Counted from the stretch's first letter, positions 1 through 8,525 are shown. The stretch: 30,406 nt of DNA from Coxiellaceae bacterium UBA1530 (GCA_002323325.1 DCQA01000049.1:6219-36624), one strand, 5' to 3'. Numbers and translations are program-made. Notes: generated by a model not told the origin, from the sequence alone.

Positions 1-754
1 TCACCTCAAAGACGGGGCGAAAACCAATACTAGCAACACCATTTGCAACGAAGCCAGGGCCATGCACACGCACAACAAACACACCCGTCATTGGAGGCAA
101 CATACGATATAAAGGTATGTTTGCTGTTGGGAATCCCCATGTACGACCGCGCTGGTCACCGCGAATTACCGGGCCATAAAGACTATAACAACGCCCAGTC
201 AATTGCTGGACGGATTGCAGATCTCCCTTCTTAAGAAACTTACGTAATTGAGTACTACTCACCCGCATATCACCAACTGTCATAGGTGGAATTTGATGCA
301 CTTTAAAGTCATATTGCTCCCCTAAAGAATGCAATAACTCATAATCACCCTGACGCGAAGCACCGAATCGAAAATCATCACCAACAATGACAGCCTTTAC
401 ATTCAAACGATCAACAAGAAACTGATTAACAAAATCAATCGCTGGCAAGGTAGCCATCGCATGATCAAATTTCAAGCACAGTAAGAAATCCAGGGCGTAA
501 GGCTGAAGAGCCAACCACTTCTCACGGAGTCTCATTAATTTTACTTGGCTTTCCTGTCCCGCAAAGTAATCTTTTGGATGCGATTGAAAAGTCAGTAACA
601 CAGAGGGGACACGCAATTGCTTTGCTAGAGTAATGGTTTCCTGAAGTAATTGCTGATGCGCTAAGTGCAACCCATCAAAACTGCCCATGGTTAACACTGA
701 ACCCTGTTTAAAATACGATTGTGTTTTATAAGGAATATTTCGTAAAACTTTCAC
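1..754 (-). CDS. ribF: Bifunctional riboflavin kinase/FAD synthetase RibF, partial (C-terminus beyond window)
   Basis: RibF phosphorylates riboflavin to FMN and adenylylates FMN to FAD in the cytoplasm. About 251 codons are present, running off the left edge; the family is usually about 310 residues, so roughly the last fifth is missing. Visible are the N-terminal nucleotidyltransferase motif GSFDGLHLAH (residues 24-33, with Ala where HxGH usually has Gly), the FGASRQGD loop, SSTQLR, and the start of the kinase domain with GRTWGFPTAN. The start is GTG at 754, overlapping the TGA of murJ by four bases (GTGA), so translation is probably coupled to murJ. In related genomes ileS and lspA follow, which would lie outside this window. 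Confidence 0.93.
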   Translation of the reverse strand, partial: MKVLRNIPYKTQSYFKQGSVLTMGSFDGLHLAHQQLLQETITLAKQLRVPSVLLTFQSHPKDYFAGQESQVKLMRLREKWLALQPYALDFLLCLKFDHAMATLPAIDFVNQFLVDRLNVKAVIVGDDFRFGASRQGDYELLHSLGEQYDFKVHQIPPMTVGDMRVSSTQLRKFLKKGDLQSVQQLTGRCYSLYGPVIRGDQRGRTWGFPTANIPLYRMLPPMTGVFVVRVHGPGFVANGVASIGFRPVFEV

Positions 755-2295
755 TCACTACCTACCCATCTCACATCTTGAAAACGTAATCCAGTTAACC
801 ACAATACACCGACATAAACTAATAACGATGATGCAATAACGAACATCAAATACAAACTTCGCTGTCCTATGCTCCCTATAACCCACTGTGAAAAATCACC
901 AGCCAGACCTGTTGCCGTTAAACCTAATGCTAGGTTAGCAACCACACACCGAGTCAAAAATACCCGCCAACCTGGCTGAGGTTGATAAAGTCCTTGGCTT
1001 ATCAACAACCTTAATAGGCATAAGCTATTGAAAAAAGAGGCCAATGAAGTGGCTAATGCTAACCCTGTATGGTGAAGCGGAATAATGAACACTAAGTTTA
1101 AAATCACGTTCACTAATAAAGCTGAGGCAGCAACTTTGACCGGAGTATGGATATTTTGCCGAGAGTAAAAAGCCGTCGCTAATACTTTTACCAACATGAA
1201 GGCAGGTAATCCAAAAGAAAAAGCCATCAAACTCATTGACGCCATTGAAACATCTTGTACAGTAAACTTCCCGTGTAATAGTAACGTTGCGAGAATAGGG
1301 GCTGACAAACAAGACAATCCCACGGCAGCAGGCACTCCTACCAAAGCCAGAGTTCGGAGAGACCAGTCCAGTGTTGCTGAATACGCCTGTTCTGATTGAG
1401 TCGTATAATGACGCGATAAATTTGGGAGCGATACTGTCGCCAAAGCAACGCCAATCACACCTAAAGGAAGAAAAGTCAATCGGTCAGAATAGTAGAGCCA
1501 TGAAATACTACCTGAAGGAAGAAAAGAAGCGAAGAAACCATCAATTAATAAGCCCAATTGCGCCACTGACACACCAAATAATGCAGGCACCATTTTTTTT
1601 AACACTCGCCAAACAGCGGCATCTCGCCAATCAAAACGAAGCTTTGGAAATAATCCTGCACGATACAGCGCGGACCACTGTAATCCACATTGCAGCACCC
1701 CCCCCATAATGACACCACAAGCAAGGATATAAATAGGCTGATGAAAATAATTAACGCCAAACATTGCGGCTGCAATCATTGCAACATTCAATAAGACTGG
1801 TGACAATGCAGGAATTGCAAAACGCTGCCAAGCATTCAGAACGGCTCCAGCAAAAGCGGCCATAGAAATTAAAAGTAGGTAGGGAAAAGTGATATAGAGG
1901 AGGTGCTTAGAGAGCTCATAACGCACCGGGTGATGCAAAAAACCTGGCGCAAAAATGACCACCAGCAATGGGACACCAATCTCGGCCAATACTACGATGA
2001 CCAGTAATGAAGCCAGCAAAGCGCCCGCAACTTTTCCCACAAAAGCACTAACATCAGCCTGAGATTGCTGTGTTTTGTACTCAGTCAAAATAGGAACAAA
2101 CGCCTGAGAAAATGCCCCTTCAGCAAATAACCTTCTGAAAAAGTTAGGTATTTTGAATGCAATTACAAATGCATCAAAAGCTGGCCCTGCGCCAAAAAAA
2201 CCGGCTAAAGCAACATCACGCACAAAGCCTAAAATCCGCGATACCATTGTCATTCCAGCTACAACACCGGTAGATTTAACTAATTTTTTACTCAT
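751..2295 (-). CDS. murJ: Lipid II flippase MurJ (MviN family)
   Basis: MurJ is the inner-membrane flippase that moves lipid II to the periplasmic face for peptidoglycan synthesis. The protein is 514 residues from the ATG at 2295, close to the E. coli length, and is almost entirely hydrophobic helices (about 14 expected). The N-terminus carries the family signature MVSRILGFVRD (residues 17-27), holding the conserved Arg and Asp of the substrate cavity. An upstream GTG at 2322 would add nine residues, but the ATG fits the usual MSKxLxKS N-terminus and has AGGA upstream. It is transcribed with ribF and diverges from rpsT, as in many gammaproteobacteria. Confidence 0.96.
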   Translation of the reverse strand: MSKKLVKSTGVVAGMTMVSRILGFVRDVALAGFFGAGPAFDAFVIAFKIPNFFRRLFAEGAFSQAFVPILTEYKTQQSQADVSAFVGKVAGALLASLLVIVVLAEIGVPLLVVIFAPGFLHHPVRYELSKHLLYITFPYLLLISMAAFAGAVLNAWQRFAIPALSPVLLNVAMIAAAMFGVNYFHQPIYILACGVIMGGVLQCGLQWSALYRAGLFPKLRFDWRDAAVWRVLKKMVPALFGVSVAQLGLLIDGFFASFLPSGSISWLYYSDRLTFLPLGVIGVALATVSLPNLSRHYTTQSEQAYSATLDWSLRTLALVGVPAAVGLSCLSAPILATLLLHGKFTVQDVSMASMSLMAFSFGLPAFMLVKVLATAFYSRQNIHTPVKVAASALLVNVILNLVFIIPLHHTGLALATSLASFFNSLCLLRLLISQGLYQPQPGWRVFLTRCVVANLALGLTATGLAGDFSQWVIGSIGQRSLYLMFVIASSLLVYVGVLWLTGLRFQDVRWVGSE

Positions 2296-2334
2296 AGAAG
2301 TTGAAATCCTGACAGAGGGCACGAAACAAGCTCG

Positions 2335-2364
2335 AGAATAGGCTCATTATGCTATCTAAGTCAA
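2335..2364 (-). promoter_or_regulatory. Candidate sigma70 promoter for murJ-ribF
   Basis: On the minus strand TTGACT (2359-2364) is followed after 18 bases by TATTCT (2335-2340), about 40 bases before the murJ ATG. The match is 5/6 for -35 and 4/6 for -10. It lies back to back with the rpsT promoter. Assigned by eye only. Confidence 0.45.
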
Positions 2365-2393
2365 AGACACAAGACAAGCAGTCCACACACCAA

Positions 2394-2422
2394 TTGACAA
2401 ACACGGGAAAACCAGGCATATT
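2394..2422 (+). promoter_or_regulatory. Candidate sigma70 promoter for rpsT
   Basis: A perfect TTGACA (2394-2399) is followed after 17 bases by CATATT (2417-2422). The -10 lies in the loop of a 6-bp inverted repeat, CCAGGC-ATATT-GCCTGG (2412-2428). Transcription would begin near 2429, giving a leader of about 35 bases with AAGGGAG before the rpsT GTG. Confidence 0.55.
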
Positions 2423-2463
2423 GCCTGGCTTGAAATCAACTACTAACATTAAGGGAGCACTAC

Positions 2464-2733
2464 GTGGCCAATTCCCCGCAAGCTAAAAAACGAGCACGCC
2501 AAGCTGACAAACGCCGTGAGCATAACACCGCACAACGTACTAAGATGCGCACCTATCTTAAGAAGGCTGCTCATGCAATCACAACCAAAGATCAAACTAC
2601 TGCGCCTACAGCCTGTGCAGATGCCATCAAGACATTGGATATGGCCGCCAGCCATAACATTATTCACCGCAATAAGGCGGCGCGTCTTAAGAGTCGTTTA
2701 GTGGCCAAACTAAAGCTGCTAACAGAAGCTTAA
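2464..2733 (+). CDS. rpsT: 30S ribosomal protein bS20
   Basis: Small, very basic 89-residue protein that binds 16S rRNA early in 30S assembly. The N-terminus ANSPQAKKRARQ and the central RNKAARLKSRL are diagnostic for bS20. The start codon is GTG at 2464, preceded by an AAGGGAG ribosome binding site; non-ATG starts are common in rpsT and relate to autogenous control in E. coli. It is monocistronic: its own promoter lies upstream and a strong terminator follows immediately, and it converges on obgE. Confidence 0.97.
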   Translation: MANSPQAKKRARQADKRREHNTAQRTKMRTYLKKAAHAITTKDQTTAPTACADAIKTLDMAASHNIIHRNKAARLKSRLVAKLKLLTEA

Positions 2734-2761
2734 TCTCCATATCTCGGTCTATCCGCATATC

Positions 2762-2805
2762 AATCACTGCCATATCTGCTTTCAGACATCGCAGTGATTT
2801 TTTTT
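2762..2805 (+). terminator. Rho-independent terminator of rpsT
   Basis: AATCACTGC (2762-2770) pairs with GCAGTGATT (2791-2799), with an inner CTG/CAG stem in the intervening 20 bases, followed by a run of T to 2805. It sits 29 bases after the rpsT stop and ends just before the obgE stop on the other strand. The minus strand has no U-tract here, so it should act for rpsT only. Confidence 0.85.
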
Positions 2806-2808
2806 ATC

Positions 2809-3822
2809 TTAATCATTCTCGCCATTGCTATAATGTGCTGCAACAGCTTGACACAATGTATCACAACCCTCACCCGAAACTCCCGAAATCATAAAAATTG
2901 GACCGGTCCAATTTAAAGCAGAAACCACTTCAGCGCACTTAGCTTCACGCTCATCCTGGGGAATCGTGTCGATCTTATTAAGCACCAACCAACGTTGCTT
3001 TTCTCCCAATTCTGCATCATGGGTTACTAATTCATTTATAATGGTATTGACTGCCTCTACGGGATCATCCGCCATTGGACTAATATCCACCAAATGTAAC
3101 AACAGACAAGTTCGACTTAAGTGCTTCAAAAAACGCACACCCAAACCAATACCTTCGCTAGCACCCTCTACCAAACCTGGAATATCTGCGATGACAAAAC
3201 TACTCTCATGCCCTAGTCGAACCACACCCAAATTTGGATACAGTGTTGTAAATGGATAATCTGCAATTTTTGGACGCGCATTAGACACTTGACTGATGAA
3301 TGTTGACTTACCGGCATTAGGTAAACCCAATAATCCAACATCAGCTAACACCTTCATTTCTAACTTCAGATTACGGGATTCTCCTGGTGAGCCCTTGGTC
3401 GTTTGTCTCGGTGCACGATTGACGCTACTCTTAAATCGCGTATTACCCAATCCATGAAACCCCCCTTGAGCGACACGCACACGTTGATTAGGATCCGATA
3501 AATCAGCTATGCACTCTCCGGTGTCTGCATCATAGATAACGGTACCCATTGGAACGTGCAATATCAGATCGTCTGCGCCTTTACCAGTTCGCTCACGCCC
3601 CATTCCAGGCTGGCCATTTTTAGCCCTAAATAAACGACTATAGCGATAATCAATTAGAGTATTAATATCTTCCGATGCTTCGAGAAAAACACTGCCACCA
3701 TCACCACCATCGCCACCGTCTGGACCACCCCGAGGAATGAACTTCTCACGACGAAAACTCAAACAGCCGGCACCGCCGTTACCTGCCTCAACACGAATTA
3801 AAGCTTCATCAACAAACTTCAT
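2809..3822 (-). CDS. obgE: GTPase ObgE/CgtA
   Basis: Ribosome-associated GTPase involved in 50S assembly and stress control. It has 337 residues from the ATG at 3822; a TTG four codons upstream is less likely. The glycine-rich Obg fold is at the N-terminus (RGGPDGGDGGDGGS, residues 31-44), and the G domain has GLPNAGKST (G1, 166-174), DIPG (G3, 213-216) and NKID (G4, 282-285). The C-terminus ends soon after the G domain. It is the third gene after rplU-rpmA, the standard order, but a strong terminator lies between rpmA and obgE, so it is reached by read-through or a promoter of its own. A G7 run lies just upstream of the ATG in place of a normal Shine-Dalgarno. Confidence 0.97.
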   Translation of the reverse strand: MKFVDEALIRVEAGNGGAGCLSFRREKFIPRGGPDGGDGGDGGSVFLEASEDINTLIDYRYSRLFRAKNGQPGMGRERTGKGADDLILHVPMGTVIYDADTGECIADLSDPNQRVRVAQGGFHGLGNTRFKSSVNRAPRQTTKGSPGESRNLKLEMKVLADVGLLGLPNAGKSTFISQVSNARPKIADYPFTTLYPNLGVVRLGHESSFVIADIPGLVEGASEGIGLGVRFLKHLSRTCLLLHLVDISPMADDPVEAVNTIINELVTHDAELGEKQRWLVLNKIDTIPQDEREAKCAEVVSALNWTGPIFMISGVSGEGCDTLCQAVAAHYSNGEND

Positions 3823-3867
3823 ACACCCCCCCAAACTTTAAAAGTAGACCCGTCTCTTGGAATAGAT

Positions 3868-3902
3868 AAAAAAAAGCCTCATCGAATGACGAGGCTTTTT
3901 TT
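3868..3902 (-). terminator. Rho-independent terminator after rplU-rpmA
   Basis: On the minus strand GCCTCGTC-ATTC-GATGAGGC (3876-3895) forms an 8-bp stem with one G-U pair, followed by eight T. The A-run on the other side makes it nearly symmetric. It separates rpmA from obgE and implies attenuation or an independent start for obgE. Confidence 0.85.
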
Positions 3903-3921
3903 AAATAATCGATAAAAGAAA

Positions 3922-4188
3922 CTAGGCAGCGTTGACTGCTTCAACAGAAACTGTACGACGACGCTTAGGACCTTTAACAGAAAAAACCACCTTGCCTGGA
4001 ATCAGTGCGAATAACGTATGATCACGCCCCATTCCAACACCTACGCCTGCATGCCAGTGAGTGCCACGTTGACGTGCGATAATATTTCCAGCAATGACAG
4101 ACTCACCACCAAAATGTTTAACTCCTAAATACTTAGGATTCGAATCACGACCGTTACGAGTACTACCACCCGCTTTCTTATGAGCCAT
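3922..4188 (-). CDS. rpmA: 50S ribosomal protein bL27
   Basis: 88-residue bL27, whose N-terminal tail reaches the peptidyl-transferase centre. It begins MAHKKAGGSTRNGRDS, the standard mature-type N-terminus with no Firmicute-like cleaved extension, and contains GVGVGMGRDHTLFAL. It lies 43 bases after rplU and shares its transcript, which ends at the terminator just downstream. Confidence 0.98.
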   Translation of the reverse strand: MAHKKAGGSTRNGRDSNPKYLGVKHFGGESVIAGNIIARQRGTHWHAGVGVGMGRDHTLFALIPGKVVFSVKGPKRRRTVSVEAVNAA

Positions 4189-4231
4189 ACTTTACCCCTT
4201 TATAAAAAAATACTTAAACCTTATTGTTCAG

Positions 4232-4549
4232 TTAAGCAGCAACACTGATGCCGACAACTTTCACCGCTGTGTAATACTGACGATGCCCCATTTGCTTCAT
4301 ATGGTGCTTACGACGTTTGAACTTTATGATATGCACTTTCTTAGCACGATCTTGTGCAACCACCTCAACAGTCACAGTTGCTCCTGAGACGTGTGGGGCT
4401 CCAACATGTTGCGTTTCGCCGTCGGAAACTAATAATACTTCTGGTAGCTCTATTTGCTCACCCACTTGTGCAGCACACTTTTCTAATCGAATCACATCAC
4501 CTTCAGCGACTTGATACTGCTTCCCACCATTGGCAATTACTGCGTACAT
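4232..4549 (-). CDS. rplU: 50S ribosomal protein bL21
   Basis: 105-residue bL21, a 23S rRNA-binding protein of the large subunit. It starts MYAVIANGGKQYQV and contains the basic KFKRRKHHMKQMGHRQ stretch typical of the family. The ATG at 4549 is preceded by GAGGAAGGC. It is the first gene of rplU-rpmA and diverges from ispB across about 157 bases, the usual gammaproteobacterial arrangement. Confidence 0.98.
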   Translation of the reverse strand: MYAVIANGGKQYQVAEGDVIRLEKCAAQVGEQIELPEVLLVSDGETQHVGAPHVSGATVTVEVVAQDRAKKVHIIKFKRRKHHMKQMGHRQYYTAVKVVGISVAA

Positions 4550-4587
4550 AAGCCTTCCTCATCACGTTCTGACTATTAAGTCGCAGG

Positions 4588-4616
4588 ATTGTACGGAATC
4601 TTATCGCCGCAATCAA
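4588..4616 (-). promoter_or_regulatory. Candidate sigma70 promoter for rplU-rpmA
   Basis: On the minus strand TTGATT (4611-4616), a 17-base spacer and TACAAT (4588-4593) place the transcription start near 4581, about 30 bases before the rplU ATG. Confidence 0.6.
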
Positions 4617-4671
4617 GCTATTATCGCGTTAATCTGCGCAACGACTCAAGCTTAAATGGAACACGCCTTTC

Positions 4672-4700
4672 TTGACAGCAGACACCGATACTCCTAGGAT
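4672..4700 (+). promoter_or_regulatory. Candidate promoter for ispB lying directly against the start codon
   Basis: Perfect TTGACA (4672-4677), exactly 17 bases, then TAGGAT (4695-4700). The expected transcription start falls at or next to the A of the ispB ATG (4707), which would give a leaderless mRNA. AGGA at 4696-4699 also has good spacing to be a ribosome binding site for a longer transcript, so the two readings compete. Confidence 0.4.
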
Positions 4701-4706
4701 TGTCGG

Positions 4707-5693
4707 ATGAACACAGCTGCTATCAAAAAATGTCCAACTTTAGCTGAAATAACAGCACATTGCGTTAGCGAACTCAGACAGCTTGATCAACTCATCGTCC
4801 AACAAATGACTTCTTCCATTCCCCTCATTCAAGAAGTGGCTAGACATATCCTGAGAGGGAGCGCTAAACGCTTACGACCACTGCTTGTCATACTAAGCGC
4901 ACACACAGCCCATCCCTCACCTCCTAAAGATTACCTGTTACTGGCTGCGATTATTGAGTTTGTGCATACAGCAACACTCTTGCATGATGATGTCGTTGAT
5001 GAGTCTGATCAGCGTCGCGGCCATCAAACAGCCAATACCGTTTGGGGAAACTCTGCCAGTGTCTTAGTGGGAGACTTCCTGTATTCACGAGCCTTTCAAA
5101 TGCTCACTGAAATTAACGACAATGATATAATGCGCATCTTAGCAGACGCCACGAACACCCTAGCTGAAGGAGAGGTCCTTCAACTGATGAATCGTCAGGA
5201 CACCTCACTGACTGAAGAGACTTATTTGGATGTCATCTATCGAAAAACAGCGAAATTATTCGAATCTTCTGCCGAAATAGTGGCAGTTGGAACTCCGCAT
5301 CAATCAGCATTAGCGGAATATGGAAAGCACGTAGGCCTCTGCTTTCAAATTGTTGATGATATTTTGGATTACACCGGATCTAGTGCTGACATAGGAAAAA
5401 ATGTTGGGGATGATCTTGCTGAAGGAAAAATAACATTACCACTCATCTATGCCTTAGAAACTGCTGATTTGAAGCAGCAGCAGACAATTCAACAAGCTAT
5501 CAACAACCCCTCACCAAAGATACTTCCGGATATTATGACGTTTATACAAAAATCAGATGCCATTCAACGCTGTCATGAGCAAGCTGAACGACACTGCCAG
5601 AAAGCTATCAACGCCATTCATACCATTCCAGAATCAATATACAAGCAATCTATGTTGGATTTAGTCGAATTTGCTCTACTACGACATTTTTAA
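4707..5693 (+). CDS. ispB: Octaprenyl (polyprenyl) diphosphate synthase
   Basis: Trans-polyprenyl synthase that extends farnesyl diphosphate with isopentenyl units to make the ubiquinone side chain. It has 328 residues, close to E. coli IspB (323). Both aspartate-rich motifs are present: DDVVD (residues 94-98) followed by QRRG, and DDILD (217-221). GSAKRLRP near residue 51 is the conserved diphosphate-binding stretch. It diverges from rplU, as in E. coli. Chain length cannot be read from the sequence; octaprenyl is assumed from the family. It works in the same pathway as ubiG downstream. Confidence 0.95.
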   Translation: MNTAAIKKCPTLAEITAHCVSELRQLDQLIVQQMTSSIPLIQEVARHILRGSAKRLRPLLVILSAHTAHPSPPKDYLLLAAIIEFVHTATLLHDDVVDESDQRRGHQTANTVWGNSASVLVGDFLYSRAFQMLTEINDNDIMRILADATNTLAEGEVLQLMNRQDTSLTEETYLDVIYRKTAKLFESSAEIVAVGTPHQSALAEYGKHVGLCFQIVDDILDYTGSSADIGKNVGDDLAEGKITLPLIYALETADLKQQQTIQQAINNPSPKILPDIMTFIQKSDAIQRCHEQAERHCQKAINAIHTIPESIYKQSMLDLVEFALLRHF

Positions 5694-5714
5694 ACCCCCG
5701 TTTTTTTACAAATC

Positions 5715-5744
5715 TTTACACCTCTAATACAGTCAAACTATAAT
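5715..5744 (+). promoter_or_regulatory. Candidate sigma70 promoter for the FMN/Fe-S protein gene
   Basis: TTTACA (5715-5720) and a perfect TATAAT (5739-5744) are separated by 18 bases. The transcription start would be near 5751, about 25 bases before the ATG at 5776. Confidence 0.6.
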
Positions 5745-5775
5745 TGAGACAAAATTTGTACTCAAAGGATTGGCT

Positions 5776-7356
5776 ATGTCACGATTTATTGTATTATTCC
5801 TAGTATTTTGCTTATTTAGTGTTGGAGTACTGATCTGCATTCATAGAGGACATGGGTATCTATTCACTGCCTCGATGGGTTTCCTTATCCTTCTTGGCCT
5901 GTATGATCACTTCTTGTCATCAAAAAATATACTTAGACTCTACCCAATTACAGGGCATCTGCGTTATATTTTCGAATCTATTCGTCCCGAAATACAACAG
6001 TACTTTGTTGAAAGCAATTCCAATGGCCAGCCTTACGACCGAGAAATACGCTCACTGGTTTACCGTCGCGCAAAAAATGTCACTGACACACATCCGTTCG
6101 GAACAGAGAGGAACATCAAAGACCCTCACTACACATACACTCAACATTCTTTGCAGGTTGCTCCGATCTCTAAAAATGCTGATAGGGTTTTATTCGGAAA
6201 TGAGCAATGCCAACAACCCTATCATTCATCCATCATTAATATTTCAGCTATGAGCTATGGATCATTAAGCGCTAAAGCCATACGTACACTTAATCGTGGC
6301 GCAAGACTCGCAGGAATGTCGCATAACACCGGTGAAGGTGGATTGAGCAATCATCACCTGATAGAAGGTGGAGACTTAATTTGGCAACTGGGTACGGCTT
6401 ATTTTGGAACGCGCGATAAAAACGGTTATTTTGACCCAAAGACTTTTCAAAAAAAATCTCAACGACCGTCTATTAAGATGATTGAAATTAAACTCTCTCA
6501 AGGTGCCAAACCCTCTCATGGAGGCGTACTCCCTGCTGCCAAAATCACCAAAGAAATTGCTGAGATACGTGGTATTGAGAGAGGGCAAGACTGTATATCA
6601 CCACCCACACATACCGCGTTCTCGACACCGATTGAAATGATGCAATTTATTCAACAGCTTCGAGAACTTTCTAACGGAAAGCCGGTAGGGTTTAAAATAT
6701 GTATTGGCTATCGACGTCAATTTATGTCGATCTGTAAAGCCATGCTTGAAACAAATATTTTCCCTGATTTCATTACTGTTGATGGCGCGGAAGGGGGGAC
6801 CGGTGCAGCGCCAGTAGAATTCACTAATTACATGGGCATGCCCGGTGATGAAGCTGTGGCTTTTGTGCATAACACCCTTGTCGGGGCTAATATCAGACAA
6901 CACGTAAAGATAATCAGTAGTGCAAAGGTTGTTTCTGGGTTTGATATGATTCGCAGAATTGCCCTGGGTGCTGACGCCTGCAACCTTGCCAGACCCATGC
7001 TATTTGCTATTGGCTGTGTGCAATCTGTCTCTTGTAATACTAACAAATGTCCAACAGGCGTTGCCACGACTAAAAAATCCCGCGCCTATGCCATAAAGCT
7101 TAAAAGAAAGTCTCAACAGGTGGCCAACTTTCATCGAAATACTATTCATAGCTTTCTTGAAATGTTGGGTGCTATGGGAGTCCATCACCCAGAGGAGCTC
7201 AATGCACACTTAATTCACATTCGTGAACCCAACGGGAAGTCTACAACCTGTGATTATTTTTATAACTTCATTGAGCCAGGAAATTTTCTGTCTAAAGATA
7301 TACACCCTTTTTACAAAGAATATTGGGAAAAATCAGATGCCTCTAGCTTCGCTTAG
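5776..7356 (+). CDS. Membrane-anchored FMN-binding glutamate-synthase-family protein
   Basis: The 526-residue protein has two hydrophobic segments at the N-terminus (about 4-22 and 30-46), then a domain like the FMN-binding part of glutamate synthase. Visible are NISAMSYGSLS (155-165), NTGEGGLS (184-191), KPSHGG (245-250), VDGAEGGTGAAP (335-346) and LGADACNLARPML (397-409). Three cysteines, C414, C420 and C425, have the C-x5-C-x4-C spacing of the 3Fe-4S cluster of GltB. There is no glutaminase domain, no GXGXG domain and no small subunit beside it. The ATG at 5776 has AAAGGA at the right distance, better than the TTG at 5770. Members of this orphan family are widespread; their substrate is generally not known. 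A flavin oxidoreductase role is secure, the reaction is not. Confidence 0.85.
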   Translation: MSRFIVLFLVFCLFSVGVLICIHRGHGYLFTASMGFLILLGLYDHFLSSKNILRLYPITGHLRYIFESIRPEIQQYFVESNSNGQPYDREIRSLVYRRAKNVTDTHPFGTERNIKDPHYTYTQHSLQVAPISKNADRVLFGNEQCQQPYHSSIINISAMSYGSLSAKAIRTLNRGARLAGMSHNTGEGGLSNHHLIEGGDLIWQLGTAYFGTRDKNGYFDPKTFQKKSQRPSIKMIEIKLSQGAKPSHGGVLPAAKITKEIAEIRGIERGQDCISPPTHTAFSTPIEMMQFIQQLRELSNGKPVGFKICIGYRRQFMSICKAMLETNIFPDFITVDGAEGGTGAAPVEFTNYMGMPGDEAVAFVHNTLVGANIRQHVKIISSAKVVSGFDMIRRIALGADACNLARPMLFAIGCVQSVSCNTNKCPTGVATTKKSRAYAIKLKRKSQQVANFHRNTIHSFLEMLGAMGVHHPEELNAHLIHIREPNGKSTTCDYFYNFIEPGNFLSKDIHPFYKEYWEKSDASSFA

Positions 7357-7436
7357 TGAATACTGGGCATTTCCTTTATCGACATGCGCTGTGCTAATAT
7401 GTTGATCGCGATTTATAGACTAAAAAGGATATTCAC

Positions 7437-8459
7437 ATGAACATGTTGCTCGCATACCTCTTTTTTCTTGCTAAAGTAGCCACACTCGTCATTGCTATTG
7501 TCATCACGCTAGCAAGCATCTTTGCCATCTCTAGTAAAGGCAAAAAAAAATCCTTTGGAAAAATCACAATCAAAAAACTCAATACGCAGTTTAAAGAGAC
7601 CAAAGATCTCATCGCAGAAAACACGTTATCAAAAAAAGCACTCAAACAACTTAAAAAGAACTCTACACAAAAGAAGAGAAAAAAAAATCATGCGTCGTCG
7701 GATAAATCAAGACTTTTCATTGTCAATTTTAATGGCGATCTCAATGCTAATGAAACCACTAGCTTAAGAGAAATTATCACTGCCATCATCCTGAGTGCCA
7801 AAACTGATGATCGAGTGCTCATCAAATTAGACAGTGGTGGTGGGCTTGTAAACAGCTATGGATTAGCTAGCTCTCAAATACAACGATTACGTGAAGCTAA
7901 TATTCACACCACAGTTGCCGTCGATAAAGTTGCTGCAAGTGGTGGCTACATGATGGCCTCTGTAGCTGACCGCATCATAGCTGCTCCTTTTGCCATTATT
8001 GGTTCAATTGGTGTACTTGCACAAATCCCTAACTTTCACCGTTTCCTAGACAAACAGTCCATTGATTTTGAGCAAGTCAGTGCTGGACAATATAAGAGGA
8101 CATTAAGCTTTTTTGGAAAAAATACCAAAGAAGGGCGCATCAAGCTACAAGAGGAACTCGAAGAAACACATCAATTGTTTCAAACGCATATTAGTCAGTA
8201 CCGTCCGCAACTGGACTTAAACACAGTAGCTACTGGTGAACATTGGTATGGCACACAAGCAATCGATCTTCAATTAATTGACCAAATAAAAACCAGCGAT
8301 GACTTTATCCTCGAAGCTCACGAACAATTCGACCTATTTGAACTCCACTATGAACTAAGAAAGTCGTTTCTTCAGCGGTTAATGCAAGGACCTCAAAACG
8401 CTCTACAACTTTTCATGCAGCTACGAGGCCAGCCTGGTCAAGATTATATCAACTATTAG
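7437..8459 (+). CDS. sohB: SohB-like inner-membrane serine peptidase (family S49)
   Basis: 340-residue S49 peptidase close in length to E. coli SohB (349). An N-terminal membrane helix (about residues 5-31) is followed by a lysine-rich linker (34-84) and the ClpP-like domain. The nucleophile is Ser168 in AASGGYMMAS and the general base is Lys220 in GQYKRTL, a Ser/Lys dyad as in SppA and SohB. DSGGGLVNSYGLA (132-144) is the preceding conserved strand and turn. The catalytic domain is expected to face the periplasm. AAAAGGA lies eight or nine bases before the ATG at 7437. Confidence 0.9.
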   Translation: MNMLLAYLFFLAKVATLVIAIVITLASIFAISSKGKKKSFGKITIKKLNTQFKETKDLIAENTLSKKALKQLKKNSTQKKRKKNHASSDKSRLFIVNFNGDLNANETTSLREIITAIILSAKTDDRVLIKLDSGGGLVNSYGLASSQIQRLREANIHTTVAVDKVAASGGYMMASVADRIIAAPFAIIGSIGVLAQIPNFHRFLDKQSIDFEQVSAGQYKRTLSFFGKNTKEGRIKLQEELEETHQLFQTHISQYRPQLDLNTVATGEHWYGTQAIDLQLIDQIKTSDDFILEAHEQFDLFELHYELRKSFLQRLMQGPQNALQLFMQLRGQPGQDYINY

Positions 8460-8495
8460 GCATGGCAATTTAATACAAGAGTCGATAGTATTAAA

Positions 8496-8519
8496 AATCC
8501 TAAGTGTTAACTAAGGATT
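8496..8519 (+). promoter_or_regulatory. Hairpin covering the ribosome binding site of the Hpt gene
   Basis: AATCCT (8496-8501) pairs with AGGATT (8514-8519), and inside these AGT pairs with ACT across an A-A mismatch, leaving a GTTA loop. The 3' arm contains the AAGGA (8513-8517) that serves the ATG at 8526, so the fold would hide the ribosome binding site. Seen in sequence; regulation is inference. Confidence 0.35.
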
Positions 8520-8525
8520 GCGTAT

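Noticed and set aside
1371..1709. 112-codon plus-strand open frame
   Set aside because: It lies entirely inside murJ on the opposite strand and shows no protein-like features or ribosome binding site.
3868..3902. rpmA terminator as a terminator also for obgE
   Set aside because: It lies upstream of obgE in its direction of transcription; after the obgE stop only the rpsT hairpin is found and it lacks a U-tract on the minus strand.
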